NCBI RefSeq assembly: GCF_000169175.1
Contig: NZ_AAWS01000005.1
Location: forward strand, 62,001-126,000
Length of the DNA: 64,000 nucleotides
DNA from: Microscilla marina ATCC 23134
GTDB lineage: Bacteria > Bacteroidota > Bacteroidia > Cytophagales > Microscillaceae
Reading direction: 5' to 3'
This document shows positions 9,475 to 17,111 of this stretch, in pieces. Within the stretch, counting starts at the first letter, position 1. Every line of letters starts with the position of its first letter. Both the position numbers and the translations under genes were made by a program. Under the pieces are notes generated by a model that saw only the letters and a list, made by a program, of their open reading frames with translations, ran no database searches and was not told the DNA's origin.

Positions 9475-10287
9475 TCAAAGGGTCGCTTTAGGGTTTAACA
9501 GTTGGTCAATAGACTGCAAAAACTCTTGGCAGCTTTTGCCCGGATCACTACTTTTCATAAAAGTTTCGCCAATCAAAAAGCCTTGGTAACCTACTTTATG
9601 CAAAGTCACGATTTCTTTGGCAGATTTTAAACCACTTTCCGAGATTTTGACAAACTCATTAGGAATTAATTCGGCCAGTTTGAGCGAAGTATCAATGCTT
9701 ACATCAAAGGTTTTGAGGTTGCGGTTGTTTACACCTACAATAGACACATATTTGTTTAGGTGACTTTCAAGCTCTGCCTGGCTGTGCACCTCCATCAACA
9801 CATCAAGCCCATACTGCTGAGCAGTTTGTGCCAGCTCTTTGAGTTGATTGGGCGACAAACAAGCCGCTATAAGTAAAATAGCGTCTGCTCCTATAGCCTT
9901 TGCCTCAATAATTTGATAAGGATCTATCATAAAATCTTTGCGTAATAATGGTATATTAACCTGCTGTCTTGCCATTATCAAATCGTGGGTAGCTCCCCCA
10001 AACGATACCGTGTCGGTGAGTACTGACATTGCTGTTACTCCTGCGTTTTGGTAATCTTTTGCTATTTGGGCAGGCTTTACCCTAGAGTTAATCTCTCCCT
10101 TAGAGGGCGAACGTCGTTTAAACTCTGCAATAATTGCTGGAGAATGTCGCTGCTCAATCGAAGATTTGAGCGAAATTATTTCACGCTTAAAAAACGGGCT
10201 TGCTTCTAGCTCGCTTACTGGAGTATTTCTTTTGGCTCCAGCTACCTCAGTTCTTTTCCTGACTACTATTTCTTCTAAAATATTCAT
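9475..10287 (-). CDS. trpC: Indole-3-glycerol phosphate synthase
   Basis: TrpC, 270 residues, closes CdRP to indole-3-glycerol phosphate. Motifs: EFKRRSPSKG (phosphate/carboxylate-binding loop with catalytic Lys), SVLTD, LLRKDFMIDPYQ, GADAILLIAA, VGVNNRNL and ISESG near the C-terminus. I place the start at the ATG at 10287 (MNILEEIVVRKR), the normal N-terminus of the family. An upstream in-frame ATG at 10338 would add 17 residues encoded by the repeat sequence in the gap and is unlikely. The preceding gap (10288-11028) holds four repeat units. Confidence 0.95.
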   Translation of the reverse strand: MNILEEIVVRKRTEVAGAKRNTPVSELEASPFFKREIISLKSSIEQRHSPAIIAEFKRRSPSKGEINSRVKPAQIAKDYQNAGVTAMSVLTDTVSFGGATHDLIMARQQVNIPLLRKDFMIDPYQIIEAKAIGADAILLIAACLSPNQLKELAQTAQQYGLDVLMEVHSQAELESHLNKYVSIVGVNNRNLKTFDVSIDTSLKLAELIPNEFVKISESGLKSAKEIVTLHKVGYQGFLIGETFMKSSDPGKSCQEFLQSIDQLLNPKATL

Positions 10288-10322
10288 AATGCAATGTTTT
10301 AAATGTTTTTTGTTAGTCCAGA

Positions 10323-10956
10323 GCGCCCACAGGGGCAAGCTTTAAGCGACAAGTCGCAAGCTAGACCCTGTTTAACTGCGTTGAGCTCATCACAGCAAAC
10401 TGCTGTAGATTCGGTTCACAGGTAACTACACTTTTATATCACGTTGATTTTCAGTAACTTATAAAAAACGTAGTTAAAAGCCCCGACAGGGGGCAAGCTT
10501 TAAGCGACAAGTCGCAAGTCCTTAGATACCGATGAATATCGGTGCTATTCCCTATTCCATAGGGAGCCATCAAGTTTGTAAAATGTTGATTTTCAGTTGT
10601 TTACAAATTTGATAGTTAGAAGCACCAACAGGGGGCAAGCTTTAAGCGACAAGTCGTAAGCTATTCCCTATTCCATAGGGAGCTATCAAATTTGTAAAGT
10701 ATTTATTTTCAGTTGTTTACAAATTTGATAGTTAGAAGCCCCGACAGGGGCAAGCTTCAAGCGACAAGTTGCAAGTCCTTAGATACCGATGAATATCGGT
10801 GCCCCGCAAGCGGGATGTCGGCGTAGCCTCCACTAGGCAAACCCTGTTTAACTGCGTTGAGCTCATCACAGCAAACTGCTGTAGATTCGGTTCACAGGTA
10901 ACTACATCTTTGTATAACACTGATTTTCAGTATCTTACAAAAAGTGTAGTTAAAAG
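10323..10956. repeat. Tandem array of four modular palindromic repeat units (trpC-trpD gap)
   Basis: Four related units at about 10323-10480, 10481-10618, 10619-10737 and 10738-10956. They are assembled from short hairpin modules: CCCCGACAGGGG, GCGACAAGTCGC, ACCGATGAATATCGGT, CCCTATTCCATAGGG, CCCGCAAGCGGG and CAGCAAACTGCTG. Each unit ends in an inverted repeat around a TTTTCAGT core. Two arm types occur: AACTAC (first and last unit) and ATCAAATTTGTAAA (second and third). The same modules recur in other gaps of this window. There is no ORF of substance inside; the remainder up to 11028 shows nothing else. Confidence 0.9.
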
Positions 10957-11028
10957 CATGTAGTCGCTTCGCGCCCATTCGTAATTGACCAATTTGTAAT
11001 TCGTAATTAAAAAGCCAGCTAATAATTT

Positions 11029-12039
11029 TTACACTCCTACTCCTTCTTTACTTAAAGTCAAAAACCGCTCAAATGTTTGCAATGCTTTGCCTGAAGTCAA
11101 ACTTTCTTGAGCCAATGCTACTGCATCAATCAGCGATAGTTCAGGGCGTGCCGTATGAATTGCCAGCCCAGCATTGGCACATACTACATCTTTTTGGGCT
11201 TGGGTCGAATCATTTTTGAGTACCCCTTCAAATATTTTTGCCGAAGCTGCCACCGTATCACCCCCAAACAAATCTTCGGGCTGGTAGGCTTCAAAGCCTA
11301 AATCTTCTGGAGTAAACAACTGCTCACGATTGTTGGCGTACGTCTTTACCTTGCCAGTAAGCGACACCTCATCGTAGCCATCCAATGAGTGAACAATTCT
11401 AAAGCTCTTATCCAGCTTTTGGTACAAATAAGCATACAAACGTGCCAGTTCAAGACTGAATACCCCTACAAGTTGGTTTTTAGGAAAGGCAGGATTTACC
11501 ATAGGTCCCAGCATATTAAAGAATGTTTTCACCTTAAGTTCTTTGCGAATGGGCGCCACGTTTTTCATCGCTGGGTGAAACAAGGGTGCGTGTAAGAAAC
11601 ATATATTGGCTTCTTCTATCTGGCGACGCAATTTGTCTTTGTCATTGGTAAATTTCACTCCGAAATATTCCAGCACTGTAGAGGAACCTGATACCGATGA
11701 TACCCCATGGTTTCCGTGTTTTGCCACGTGCACTCCACTGGCTGCTGTTACAAACGAGGCAAGCGTAGACACATTGAAAGTGTTTTTGCCATCCCCTCCA
11801 GTACCACACAAATCAATAGGGTTGTATTCGTTGAGGTGTACCGGAATACAAAGGTTGAGCATAGCTTCGCGAAAACCTTCCAGCTCTTCTACGCTAATGC
11901 TACGCATAATATACACGGTTAGAAAAGCCGCAATTTGCGAATGATTGTATTTGCCTTGGGCAATGTTGGTAAGCACTTCGCGGGCTTCGTCTTTAGTGAG
12001 TTTCTTATGTTCAAATAAGTGATTGAGTATTGCTTTCAT
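11029..12039 (-). CDS. trpD: Anthranilate phosphoribosyltransferase
   Basis: TrpD, 336 residues from the ATG at 12039 (MKAILNHLFEHKKLTKDEA), transfers phosphoribose from PRPP to anthranilate. The PRPP/Mg-binding loop CGTGGDGKNTFNVST, the motif KHGNHGVSSVSGS and the LGPMVNP segment are clear. A longer reading from 12108 would begin in the repeat sequence (MSLEACPC...) and is rejected. It is flanked on both sides by repeat-filled gaps of 686-741 bp, extraordinarily large for genes of one operon. Confidence 0.95.
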   Translation of the reverse strand: MKAILNHLFEHKKLTKDEAREVLTNIAQGKYNHSQIAAFLTVYIMRSISVEELEGFREAMLNLCIPVHLNEYNPIDLCGTGGDGKNTFNVSTLASFVTAASGVHVAKHGNHGVSSVSGSSTVLEYFGVKFTNDKDKLRRQIEEANICFLHAPLFHPAMKNVAPIRKELKVKTFFNMLGPMVNPAFPKNQLVGVFSLELARLYAYLYQKLDKSFRIVHSLDGYDEVSLTGKVKTYANNREQLFTPEDLGFEAYQPEDLFGGDTVAASAKIFEGVLKNDSTQAQKDVVCANAGLAIHTARPELSLIDAVALAQESLTSGKALQTFERFLTLSKEGVGV

Positions 12040-12078
12040 TTTTATAAAAAGTCCATAGTCGGGAGTCCGTAGTCCATA

Positions 12079-12224
12079 GCGCCTGCAGGGGCAAGCTTCA
12101 AGCGACAAGTCGCAAGCTACTGCGTTGAGCTCATCACAGCAAATTGCTGTAGATTCGGTTCACAGGTAACTACACTTTTTCTATCATGTTGATTTTTAGT
12201 AACTTATAAAAAGCGTAGTTAAAA
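12079..12224. repeat. Modular palindromic repeat unit (trpD-trpG gap)
   Basis: Carries GCGCCTGCAGGGGCAAGC, GCGACAAGTCGC, GAGCTCATCACAGC and GATTCGGTTCACAGG modules, then an AACTAC...GTAGTT inverted repeat around TTGATTTTTAGT. It is very similar to the first unit of the trpC-trpD array. Confidence 0.85.
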
Positions 12225-12302
12225 GTATTGCTTGGCATATATGGAGCTAGGTAACTTCAAACCATTGTTGTTTTGTAAAATTTAAAAAGTCGGGAGTCCG
12301 TA

Positions 12303-12412
12303 ACACCCACAGGGACAGGGGCAAGCTTTAAGCGACAAGCTTCAAGTTATGCCCTGTTCCATAGACAACTGATAAATTCATAGTATGCTTATTTTCAGTG
12401 GTTTATTAGTTA
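12303..12412. repeat. Short modular repeat unit abutting a MITE-like element
   Basis: Contains ACAGGGGCAAGCTTTAAG, AGCGACAAGC and CCCTGTTCCATAG modules and the TTATTTTCAGT core. It ends at the left terminal inverted repeat of the element at 12413, so the mobile element may have inserted at the edge of a repeat unit. Confidence 0.6.
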
Positions 12413-12573
12413 AGTGATCTTTCATAAATAATTTGAGCCATTAAAGTGTATCTATTGCCCTCATTCTTCTCAAAAAAAAAGCCTCATAGCTTTGGCTATG
12501 CACCGTTTTTTTTGAATCGTCTGAGAACAATATATTTTCTTAAATTGGCACATCTTATTTTTTCCAGATCACT
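12413..12573 (+). mobile_element. MITE-like element, family 1, copy A
   Basis: A 161-bp non-coding element bounded by AGTGATCT (12413-12420) and its inverse AGATCACT (12566-12573), within imperfect terminal inverted repeats of about 30 bp. The centre holds a hairpin (CATAGCTTTGGCTATG) between A8-9 and T8 runs. A second copy in opposite orientation at 20021-20181 differs by one base by eye. It has no coding capacity, so movement would need a transposase elsewhere. Because it lies inside the trp operon, its hairpin plus T-run could lower transcription of trpD and later genes. The rest of the gap (12574-12725) shows nothing I recognise. Confidence 0.85.
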
Positions 12574-12725
12574 AAAAGCCTATCAAGCCGATAGACTCAA
12601 ATTTTAAGTTGAGGGCTGCTAGAACAGCTTACACGGTTTTTATACCACATTGTGTTAAGCAACCTACAAACCCACGAATGGGAGTGTGAAGTTCAGTATA
12701 GTTACAATCGACCATTGACTGTTGA

Positions 12726-13343
12726 CTATAAACTATTCACTAATTTCTTTTTTATCAAGGTATAATTTTCTGGAGCGGGTGTGTTCAACCAGTTGGCTAA
12801 AATCTGAATACCGTGGTCGGTTAAAATAGATTCTGGATGAAACTGTAGCCCTTTTACATCATACTGGGTATGGCTGATAGACATCACATTGCCTTCAGTA
12901 TCTTTACCTGTTACTATCAGTTCGTCAGGCAAGGTACCTTCTTTGACCACCCACGAATGATAGTGCCCAATAGAAAAACTCATAGGAAACCCCTTGAATA
13001 AAGCTTCGCTGGGGTCTTGTATCTGGTTGGCAGAGGCAATGCCATGCAGCACTGTAGGCAGGTTGAGTAATTCGGCGCCAAACGCTTCGGCTATAGCCTG
13101 ATGACCCAAACAAACCCCCAAAATACTCTTGGTGGGTGCATAAGTCTTGATCAGATCTAGCAAAATACCCGCTTCTTCGGGAATGCCAGGGCCAGGCGAT
13201 AACAAAATCTTATCGTACTGAGCCACCGTTTCTAAGTCAATTTTATCGTTGCGATATACTTCAGGTTGGTGTCCCAAATCGCGGATCATGTGTACCAGAT
13301 TGTACACAAACGAATCATAATTATCTATTACTAATACTTTCAT
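12726..13343 (-). CDS. trpG: Anthranilate synthase component II (glutamine amidotransferase)
   Basis: TrpG/PabA family, 205 residues, class I glutamine amidotransferase that feeds ammonia to TrpE. Motifs: IDNYDSFVYNL at the N-terminus, LSPGPGIPEEAG oxyanion loop, GVC78LGHQ with the nucleophile cysteine, and LQFHPESILT with His-Glu of the triad. Being directly after trpE in a trp operon favours TrpG, although such subunits can also serve aminodeoxychorismate synthase. Spacing to trpE is 175 bp, with repeat remnants. Confidence 0.95.
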   Translation of the reverse strand: MKVLVIDNYDSFVYNLVHMIRDLGHQPEVYRNDKIDLETVAQYDKILLSPGPGIPEEAGILLDLIKTYAPTKSILGVCLGHQAIAEAFGAELLNLPTVLHGIASANQIQDPSEALFKGFPMSFSIGHYHSWVVKEGTLPDELIVTGKDTEGNVMSISHTQYDVKGLQFHPESILTDHGIQILANWLNTPAPENYTLIKKKLVNSL

Positions 13344-13420
13344 TTTCTTTAGTTTTTTAGTTGGGAGTCGGGAGCTTCTGTGGGCTATTATTAACTCTTA
13401 GGCTTACGAGCAAACTACAA

Positions 13421-13518
13421 TTACTATGAAAAATCAGTAAGTTGCTTGTAGAGCAGCTTCAAACTTGCAGCTTTTGCTAAAAGCACCGATTTTCATCGGC
13501 ATCTAAGGACTTGAGGCT
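13421..13518. repeat. Fragment of the modular repeat between trpG and trpE
   Basis: Contains AAAAATCAGTAAGTTGCTTG and the module CACCGATTTTCATCGGCATC followed by TAAGGACTTG, the reverse complement of modules in the trpC-trpD array. It reaches the trpE stop codon. Confidence 0.6.
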
Positions 13519-14991
13519 TTAGGTGCTACCAACTACTGACTTTACACTGTCTGCCGCCTCTATAGCTTTACGCAAGGCTCGAAGCTTGTTATTTACTTCT
13601 TCGAGTTCACCTTTAGGGCTCGATTTGGATACAATTCCTCCACCTGCCTGATAGTAAAGCTCGTTGTTTTTGCTCAAAAAAGAGCGAATCATAATTGCCT
13701 GATTCATTTCCCCTTTAAAGTTCAAGAAACCAATGGCACCCCCATAAAAACCTCGGTTTTGATTTTCGTATTGATCAATTAACTGAATAGCCTTGTGTTT
13801 GGGAGCCCCCGAAAGTGTTCCTGCTGGAAAGGTATCGGCAAATAGTTGAATGCCAGAGGTTTTATCATCAATGTTGGCGGTTACCTTAGACACCATGTGA
13901 ATCAGGTGAGAATAGTATTGTATTTCTTTGAAAGCCTCCACCTGCACTCCACTTCCGTTGCGGCTTAGGTCATTGCGTGCCAAGTCTACCAACATTACAT
14001 GTTCAGCGTTTTCTTTCTCATCGGCAAACAATTGCTTGGCAAGTGCAGCATCAGCCGCATCGTTTCCAGTACGTTTGATGGTGCCCGCTATAGGGTGAAT
14101 GGTGGCTTGTTGATTGTTAACTACCAGCTGGGCTTCGGGCGAAGACCCAAATATTTTGAAACTGCCATAATCAAAATAAAACAAATAAGGTGAAGGGTTG
14201 ATAGAACGTAAGTGGCGGTATACATTAAATTCATCGCCTAAAAACTTTTGAGAAAATTGGCGAGATAGCACCACTTGAAACACGTCTCCCCGACGGCAAT
14301 GATGAATGCCCTTCTCTACTGTAGCAATATACTCTTCATCACTGATATTAGAGGTTTCTTTATCAATGATCTGAAAGTCGTATTGGGGAAAGTTATTGCT
14401 ACGAATCAGGTTTTCTACTTCTGCCAGTTCAGCTTCGAAAGTAGTGCGGGGAGCGTTTTCGTAGTAATGTTGAAAAATGTACAGCTCGTTTTTGAAATGG
14501 TTAATGGCAATTACATACTGGTAGGTTTGATAAAGTATGTCAGGGATTTGGCGGGCGTCGTTGGTGAAAGTTTTGAAGTTTAAATCTTCAAAATATCGAA
14601 TAGAGTCAAAAGAAGTATACCCAAACATACCGTTGTAGATAAAATCAAAAGGCAGCTTCTCAGACTCAAACAAACTCGAAAAATCTTCAAAATGCGCCAC
14701 TACATCTTTGGGTGCTTGCCCATTTGCCTGGCTCAATCCTGCCTTGTCTAGTGAAATGCTAGAGCGGGTATCATCAGGAAAAAGCATGTTTACCTGTTGC
14801 TGTTGTACCTCAAATCTGGCAATGGGCTGAAAACAGATGTAGGAAAAACTATTGTCTGCCCCGTGGTAGTCTGAGCTCTCGAGCAACAAAGCGTTGGCAA
14901 ATTTATCGCGCAACTTTAGGTAAATGCTCACCGGTGTAAGGGTGTCGGCAAGTAGTTTACGGTAACGGGTTTTTAATGCGTACTTTTTCAT
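13519..14991 (-). CDS. trpE: Anthranilate synthase component I
   Basis: TrpE, 490 residues, chorismate-utilising enzyme making anthranilate. The N-terminal LLESSD (~residues 36-41) is the conserved tryptophan feedback-inhibition site. The chorismate-binding domain shows FQVVLSRQF, INPSPYLFYFD, GSSPEAQLV, PIAGTIKRTG, DLARNDLSR, GTLSGAPK and GGGIVSKSSPKGE. The LLESS motif favours TrpE over PabB. It is the first structural gene, 183 bp after the leader peptide gene and behind an attenuator, so feedback and attenuation probably act together. Confidence 0.97.
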   Translation of the reverse strand: MKKYALKTRYRKLLADTLTPVSIYLKLRDKFANALLLESSDYHGADNSFSYICFQPIARFEVQQQQVNMLFPDDTRSSISLDKAGLSQANGQAPKDVVAHFEDFSSLFESEKLPFDFIYNGMFGYTSFDSIRYFEDLNFKTFTNDARQIPDILYQTYQYVIAINHFKNELYIFQHYYENAPRTTFEAELAEVENLIRSNNFPQYDFQIIDKETSNISDEEYIATVEKGIHHCRRGDVFQVVLSRQFSQKFLGDEFNVYRHLRSINPSPYLFYFDYGSFKIFGSSPEAQLVVNNQQATIHPIAGTIKRTGNDAADAALAKQLFADEKENAEHVMLVDLARNDLSRNGSGVQVEAFKEIQYYSHLIHMVSKVTANIDDKTSGIQLFADTFPAGTLSGAPKHKAIQLIDQYENQNRGFYGGAIGFLNFKGEMNQAIMIRSFLSKNNELYYQAGGGIVSKSSPKGELEEVNNKLRALRKAIEAADSVKSVVGST

Positions 14992-15117
14992 TGTGTTTTG
15001 TCAAATATTTCTTGTGTGTGTTGTCAGTAGCGGCAAGTTTTTATATTGACTATTCGTAACTTACAACTACTTGTCGTTAATGGCTTAATGTTTCTCATTA
15101 GGGCTACCCCAAAACGC

Positions 15118-15149
15118 AAAAAGGCTTCCTGTGAACAGGAAGCCTTTTT
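15118..15149 (-). terminator. trp attenuator terminator hairpin
   Basis: AAAAAGGCTTCCTGT (15118-15132) and ACAGGAAGCCTTTTT (15135-15149) form a near-perfect stem, in practice with a 4-base loop. On the minus strand it ends in TTTTT. It lies 127 bp before trpE and 25 bp after the leader-peptide stop, so it ends transcripts before trpE when formed. Confidence 0.9.
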
Positions 15150-15231
15150 GCTTATATCTTTATGTAATAAAGTTTTACACGTATACAACGGGGCTATTCA
15201 CAGAAGAGAGTTCTCTTTTGTGCCACCACCA
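15118..15231 (-). promoter_or_regulatory. trp attenuator (pause hairpin, antiterminator, terminator)
   Basis: Minus-strand leader with the four classical segments. Segments 1 and 2 form a hairpin at 15199-15222 (CACA.AAGAG / CTCTT.TGTG), starting immediately after the three Trp codons (15223-15231). Segment 2 also contains CTGTGAATAGCC (15192-15203), complementary with a 5-base bulge to segment 3 GGCTTCCTGTTCACAG (15129-15144), giving an antiterminator. Segment 3 otherwise pairs with segment 4 to make the terminator at 15118-15149. A ribosome stalled at the Trp codons would cover segment 1 and favour 2:3 pairing, hence read-through. The mechanism is known from enterobacterial trp operons; here it is inferred from sequence only. 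Confidence 0.88.
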
Positions 15232-15264
15232 ACATCTTGTAATATGTAAACTTTTTTCATTCAT
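15175..15264 (-). CDS. trpL: trp operon leader peptide with WWW
   Basis: A 29-codon reading frame on the minus strand starting at the ATG at 15264: MNEKSLHITRC, then WWW (residues 12-14, codons TGG TGG TGG at 15231-15223), then HKRELSSVNSPVVYV and TAA. Three consecutive Trp codons in so short a frame, placed between a consensus promoter and an attenuator terminator before trpE, are the hallmark of a ribosome-sensing leader. An overlapping ATG four bases further (15260) opens a different frame without Trp codons and is less likely. Confidence 0.88.
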   Translation of the reverse strand: MNEKSLHITRCWWWHKRELSSVNSPVVYV

Positions 15265-15296
15265 ATTCAAAGCAATTTTGTTTTACTTTATGGTCG

Positions 15297-15328
15297 CAAA
15301 CCTAAAAAAGCACTTCCATAAAAGCAAA
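15297..15328 (-). promoter_or_regulatory. Bacteroidota-type promoter of the trp operon
   Basis: On the minus strand TTTG (15328-15325), 20 bases, then TAGGTTTG (15304-15297), matching the -33/-7 consensus TTTG / TAnnTTTG of the major sigma factor of this phylum. A start point ~7 bases downstream (~15290) would leave ~25 bases before the leader ATG at 15264. Confidence 0.72.
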
Positions 15329-15472
15329 CATTTTTCTAGTTAAATTTTAACACTACTTATCACCCCTGATCATTCACGGTCGGTTTTGCCTGATATTCAA
15401 TTACTTGTAACTTATCAAATAACCTATTATCAACCTTTATATAACAATAGTCTATAACCGAGTCGAGTAAAT

Positions 15473-15540
15473 GCTCACCTATCTCTTTTTTTTGAGTATT
15501 GGCATTTTTATTATAAATGCTCAAATAAATAAAGGTGAGC
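15473..15540. repeat. Inverted repeat upstream of the trp promoter
   Basis: GCTCACCT (15473-15480) and AGGTGAGC (15533-15540) are exact inverse copies separated by 52 bases that include a second small inverse pair (AAATGCTC... / GAGTATT). Function unknown; it may be an operator or the remnant of a small palindromic element. The rest of 15329-15690 shows nothing further except a weak hairpin at 15612-15631. Confidence 0.4.
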
Positions 15541-15611
15541 TAGTTGTGTTACTGATTATCAGTAGTTAGTTTTATATAAAATTATTGCAAAGTGTTGACA
15601 TAAGAAAGCCC

Positions 15612-15631
15612 TTCAGAAAATAAATTCTGAA
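15612..15631 (-). terminator. Weak terminator-like hairpin after the basic T9SS gene
   Basis: TTCAGAA (15612-15618) and TTCTGAA (15625-15631) pair across 6 bases, about 60 bp beyond the stop at 15691. The following T-tract on the minus strand is interrupted, so termination efficiency is uncertain. Confidence 0.4.
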
Positions 15632-15690
15632 AGACCTTTGAGCTGTTCATTACACAAAAAATAGTGTGATTTACCTGTGTGATTTATGCA

Positions 15691-16578
15691 TTACCGTTTT
15701 ATTACACGTTTGGTTTGGGTACCTGCCGAGGTTTTAATTCTTAGGTAATAAGTCCCGTTTTTTAACTCTTTCATGCCTACCCGTTGGACGTGAGTACCTG
15801 CATCTTTGGTTTCGTTTAACACCTCTTTTATAAATTTGCCATTGGCGTCTACCAACCGAATAGTTACTCTTTCAGTTTGTACCAAAGTGTATTCTACTTT
15901 GCTCTCGGTACCCAATGGGTTAGGGTAAATGGTGGTGTTGTTACCCGACCCGGCTTTGGTAGTGGTGGCAGGATCAAATAATAAAAATCTCACAGGGTGC
16001 AGCATTTTACGCATACCGTGCCTTCTCTTACCGTGGTGATCTTTGCGCTTGTGGTGCCTTTTGTGCTCACCTGTTTTGCGTTCGCCAAAATGTTTTACTC
16101 TAATGGCTTTGAGGTCTTTGTGCCATTGTTCTTGTTGCGGTTTTATTTCAGCAAGTAGTTTTTCTACTTTAGTTTCATATTTATCTACGATCTGCCATGC
16201 CGCAAATTTGGCGTTACGACGCGCTTTACGCATGGTCTTCATTTCCTGTTTTTGTGCTTCAGTCAACTGAGGGCGCTCTCCTTTTTTGTGTAGTTTACGC
16301 ATTTCCTTTCTGTGGGCACGCATTTTTTTACGTGCGGCTTTTTTCTGTGCCCGCAGATCATCTACTTTTTGGCGGTCAGCCGCACTCATGACTGCATCTA
16401 GCTTTATGCGTTGGGCTTTTAGTACTGGCAACACATTTTTCTGTTTGTAAGCCTTGGCCTCTGTTCGGTAGGCTTTACGTTTAGCGCGTTTTTCTTTTTT
16501 GCTGAGCTGTTGCGCCCAAAGTGAGGTACTACATGCCAGCAGGACAATTAGCCAAAGTTTTTTTTGAAAAAATCTCAT
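15691..16578 (-). CDS. Basic, coiled-coil exported protein with T9SS sorting domain
   Basis: A 295-residue protein. Signal peptide ~1-22 (LWLIVLLACSTSLWA). Residues ~24-190 are very rich in Lys, Arg and Ala and predicted helical, with an LTEAQKQEM segment like the LTxxQ motif of Spy/CpxP-type periplasmic proteins, and a His-rich KRHHKRKDHHGKRRHG stretch. Residues ~216-295 (IYPNPLGTESKVEYTL ... GTYYLRIKTSAG ... KRVIKR) are a type A T9SS sorting domain. It is therefore probably exported to the cell surface or medium. The likeness to Spy/CpxP is only in motif and composition. The strong positive charge suggests binding to anionic polymer or metal-related roles, which is inference. Confidence 0.72.
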   Translation of the reverse strand: MRFFQKKLWLIVLLACSTSLWAQQLSKKEKRAKRKAYRTEAKAYKQKNVLPVLKAQRIKLDAVMSAADRQKVDDLRAQKKAARKKMRAHRKEMRKLHKKGERPQLTEAQKQEMKTMRKARRNAKFAAWQIVDKYETKVEKLLAEIKPQQEQWHKDLKAIRVKHFGERKTGEHKRHHKRKDHHGKRRHGMRKMLHPVRFLLFDPATTTKAGSGNNTTIYPNPLGTESKVEYTLVQTERVTIRLVDANGKFIKEVLNETKDAGTHVQRVGMKELKNGTYYLRIKTSAGTQTKRVIKR

Positions 16579-17111
16579 AGTTAAAAAGTTTTTTTATTAG
16601 TTGATAAAGAATGGTTAAAAAGTAACTTGTTTTTATTCATTCTTAAGGTCAATGCATTGCGCTTTGGTTCTTAGACAGAGGCGTTGAATTTTTTATTCCA
16701 AAACAGCAGAAAAAAAATATTCACAAAAAGATAATAATCTGTTAATCAGGTGCTTGTTTGTCTGAAAAAAAATACTTGCCTAATTAAACCTTCTGTCTAA
16801 AAGACAAAAAAAATAGGGAAAAAGAGGGCGCAAAATTTGATCAGGTTTGAGCCAATTTTGATGTTAATATTTAACATGTTCGGTTCGACTAGAAAATCCC
16901 GATTCTATAGTGTACTTTTGCGAAATATTCTTTGGTTCATATTATTACCATTCAATATCCCAGTGGTTTGATGCTCAAAATTATTTGTGTTTTTGGTAAA
17001 ACTTAATGCTAAACAATCAGTTAGACGGCAAGAAAATACATAAACCCAGATAATTGATTAGGATGCATCAATCTTTGGTGTAGATTTGTGCTATTATAGA
17101 AAGAATACAGA
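16579..17111. other. 533-bp gap between divergent genes
   Basis: AT-rich divergent promoter region. It contains the near-palindrome ATGTTAATATTTAACAT (16861-16877), a possible operator, and TACTTTTG (16913-16920), a possible -7 element. I see no glycine riboswitch motif before gcvP and no gene. Confidence 0.5.
17081..17088 (+). promoter_or_regulatory. Possible -7 element of gcvP
   Basis: TAGATTTG fits TAnnTTTG and lies 23 bp before the gcvP ATG. The best -33 partner is TTG at 17054-17056 with a long 24-base spacer, so support is moderate. Confidence 0.4.

Noticed and set aside
10732-10920. 62-codon frame in the trpC-trpD gap
   Set aside because: Consists entirely of the modular repeat (encoding CEPNLQQFAVMSSTQLNRVCL); the same translated string arises from repeat copies elsewhere, so it reflects DNA repeats and not a gene.
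10323-10956. CRISPR array
   Set aside because: Repeats are adjacent and hairpin-modular, with no unique spacers of even length and no cas genes in the window.
15046-15343. Two overlapping plus-strand frames in the trp leader region
   Set aside because: They run through the terminator hairpin and have no support; the meaningful content here is the minus-strand leader peptide and attenuator.
16579-17111. Glycine riboswitch upstream of gcvP
   Set aside because: I looked for the conserved aptamer core motifs and did not see them; only promoter-like and palindromic sequences are present.
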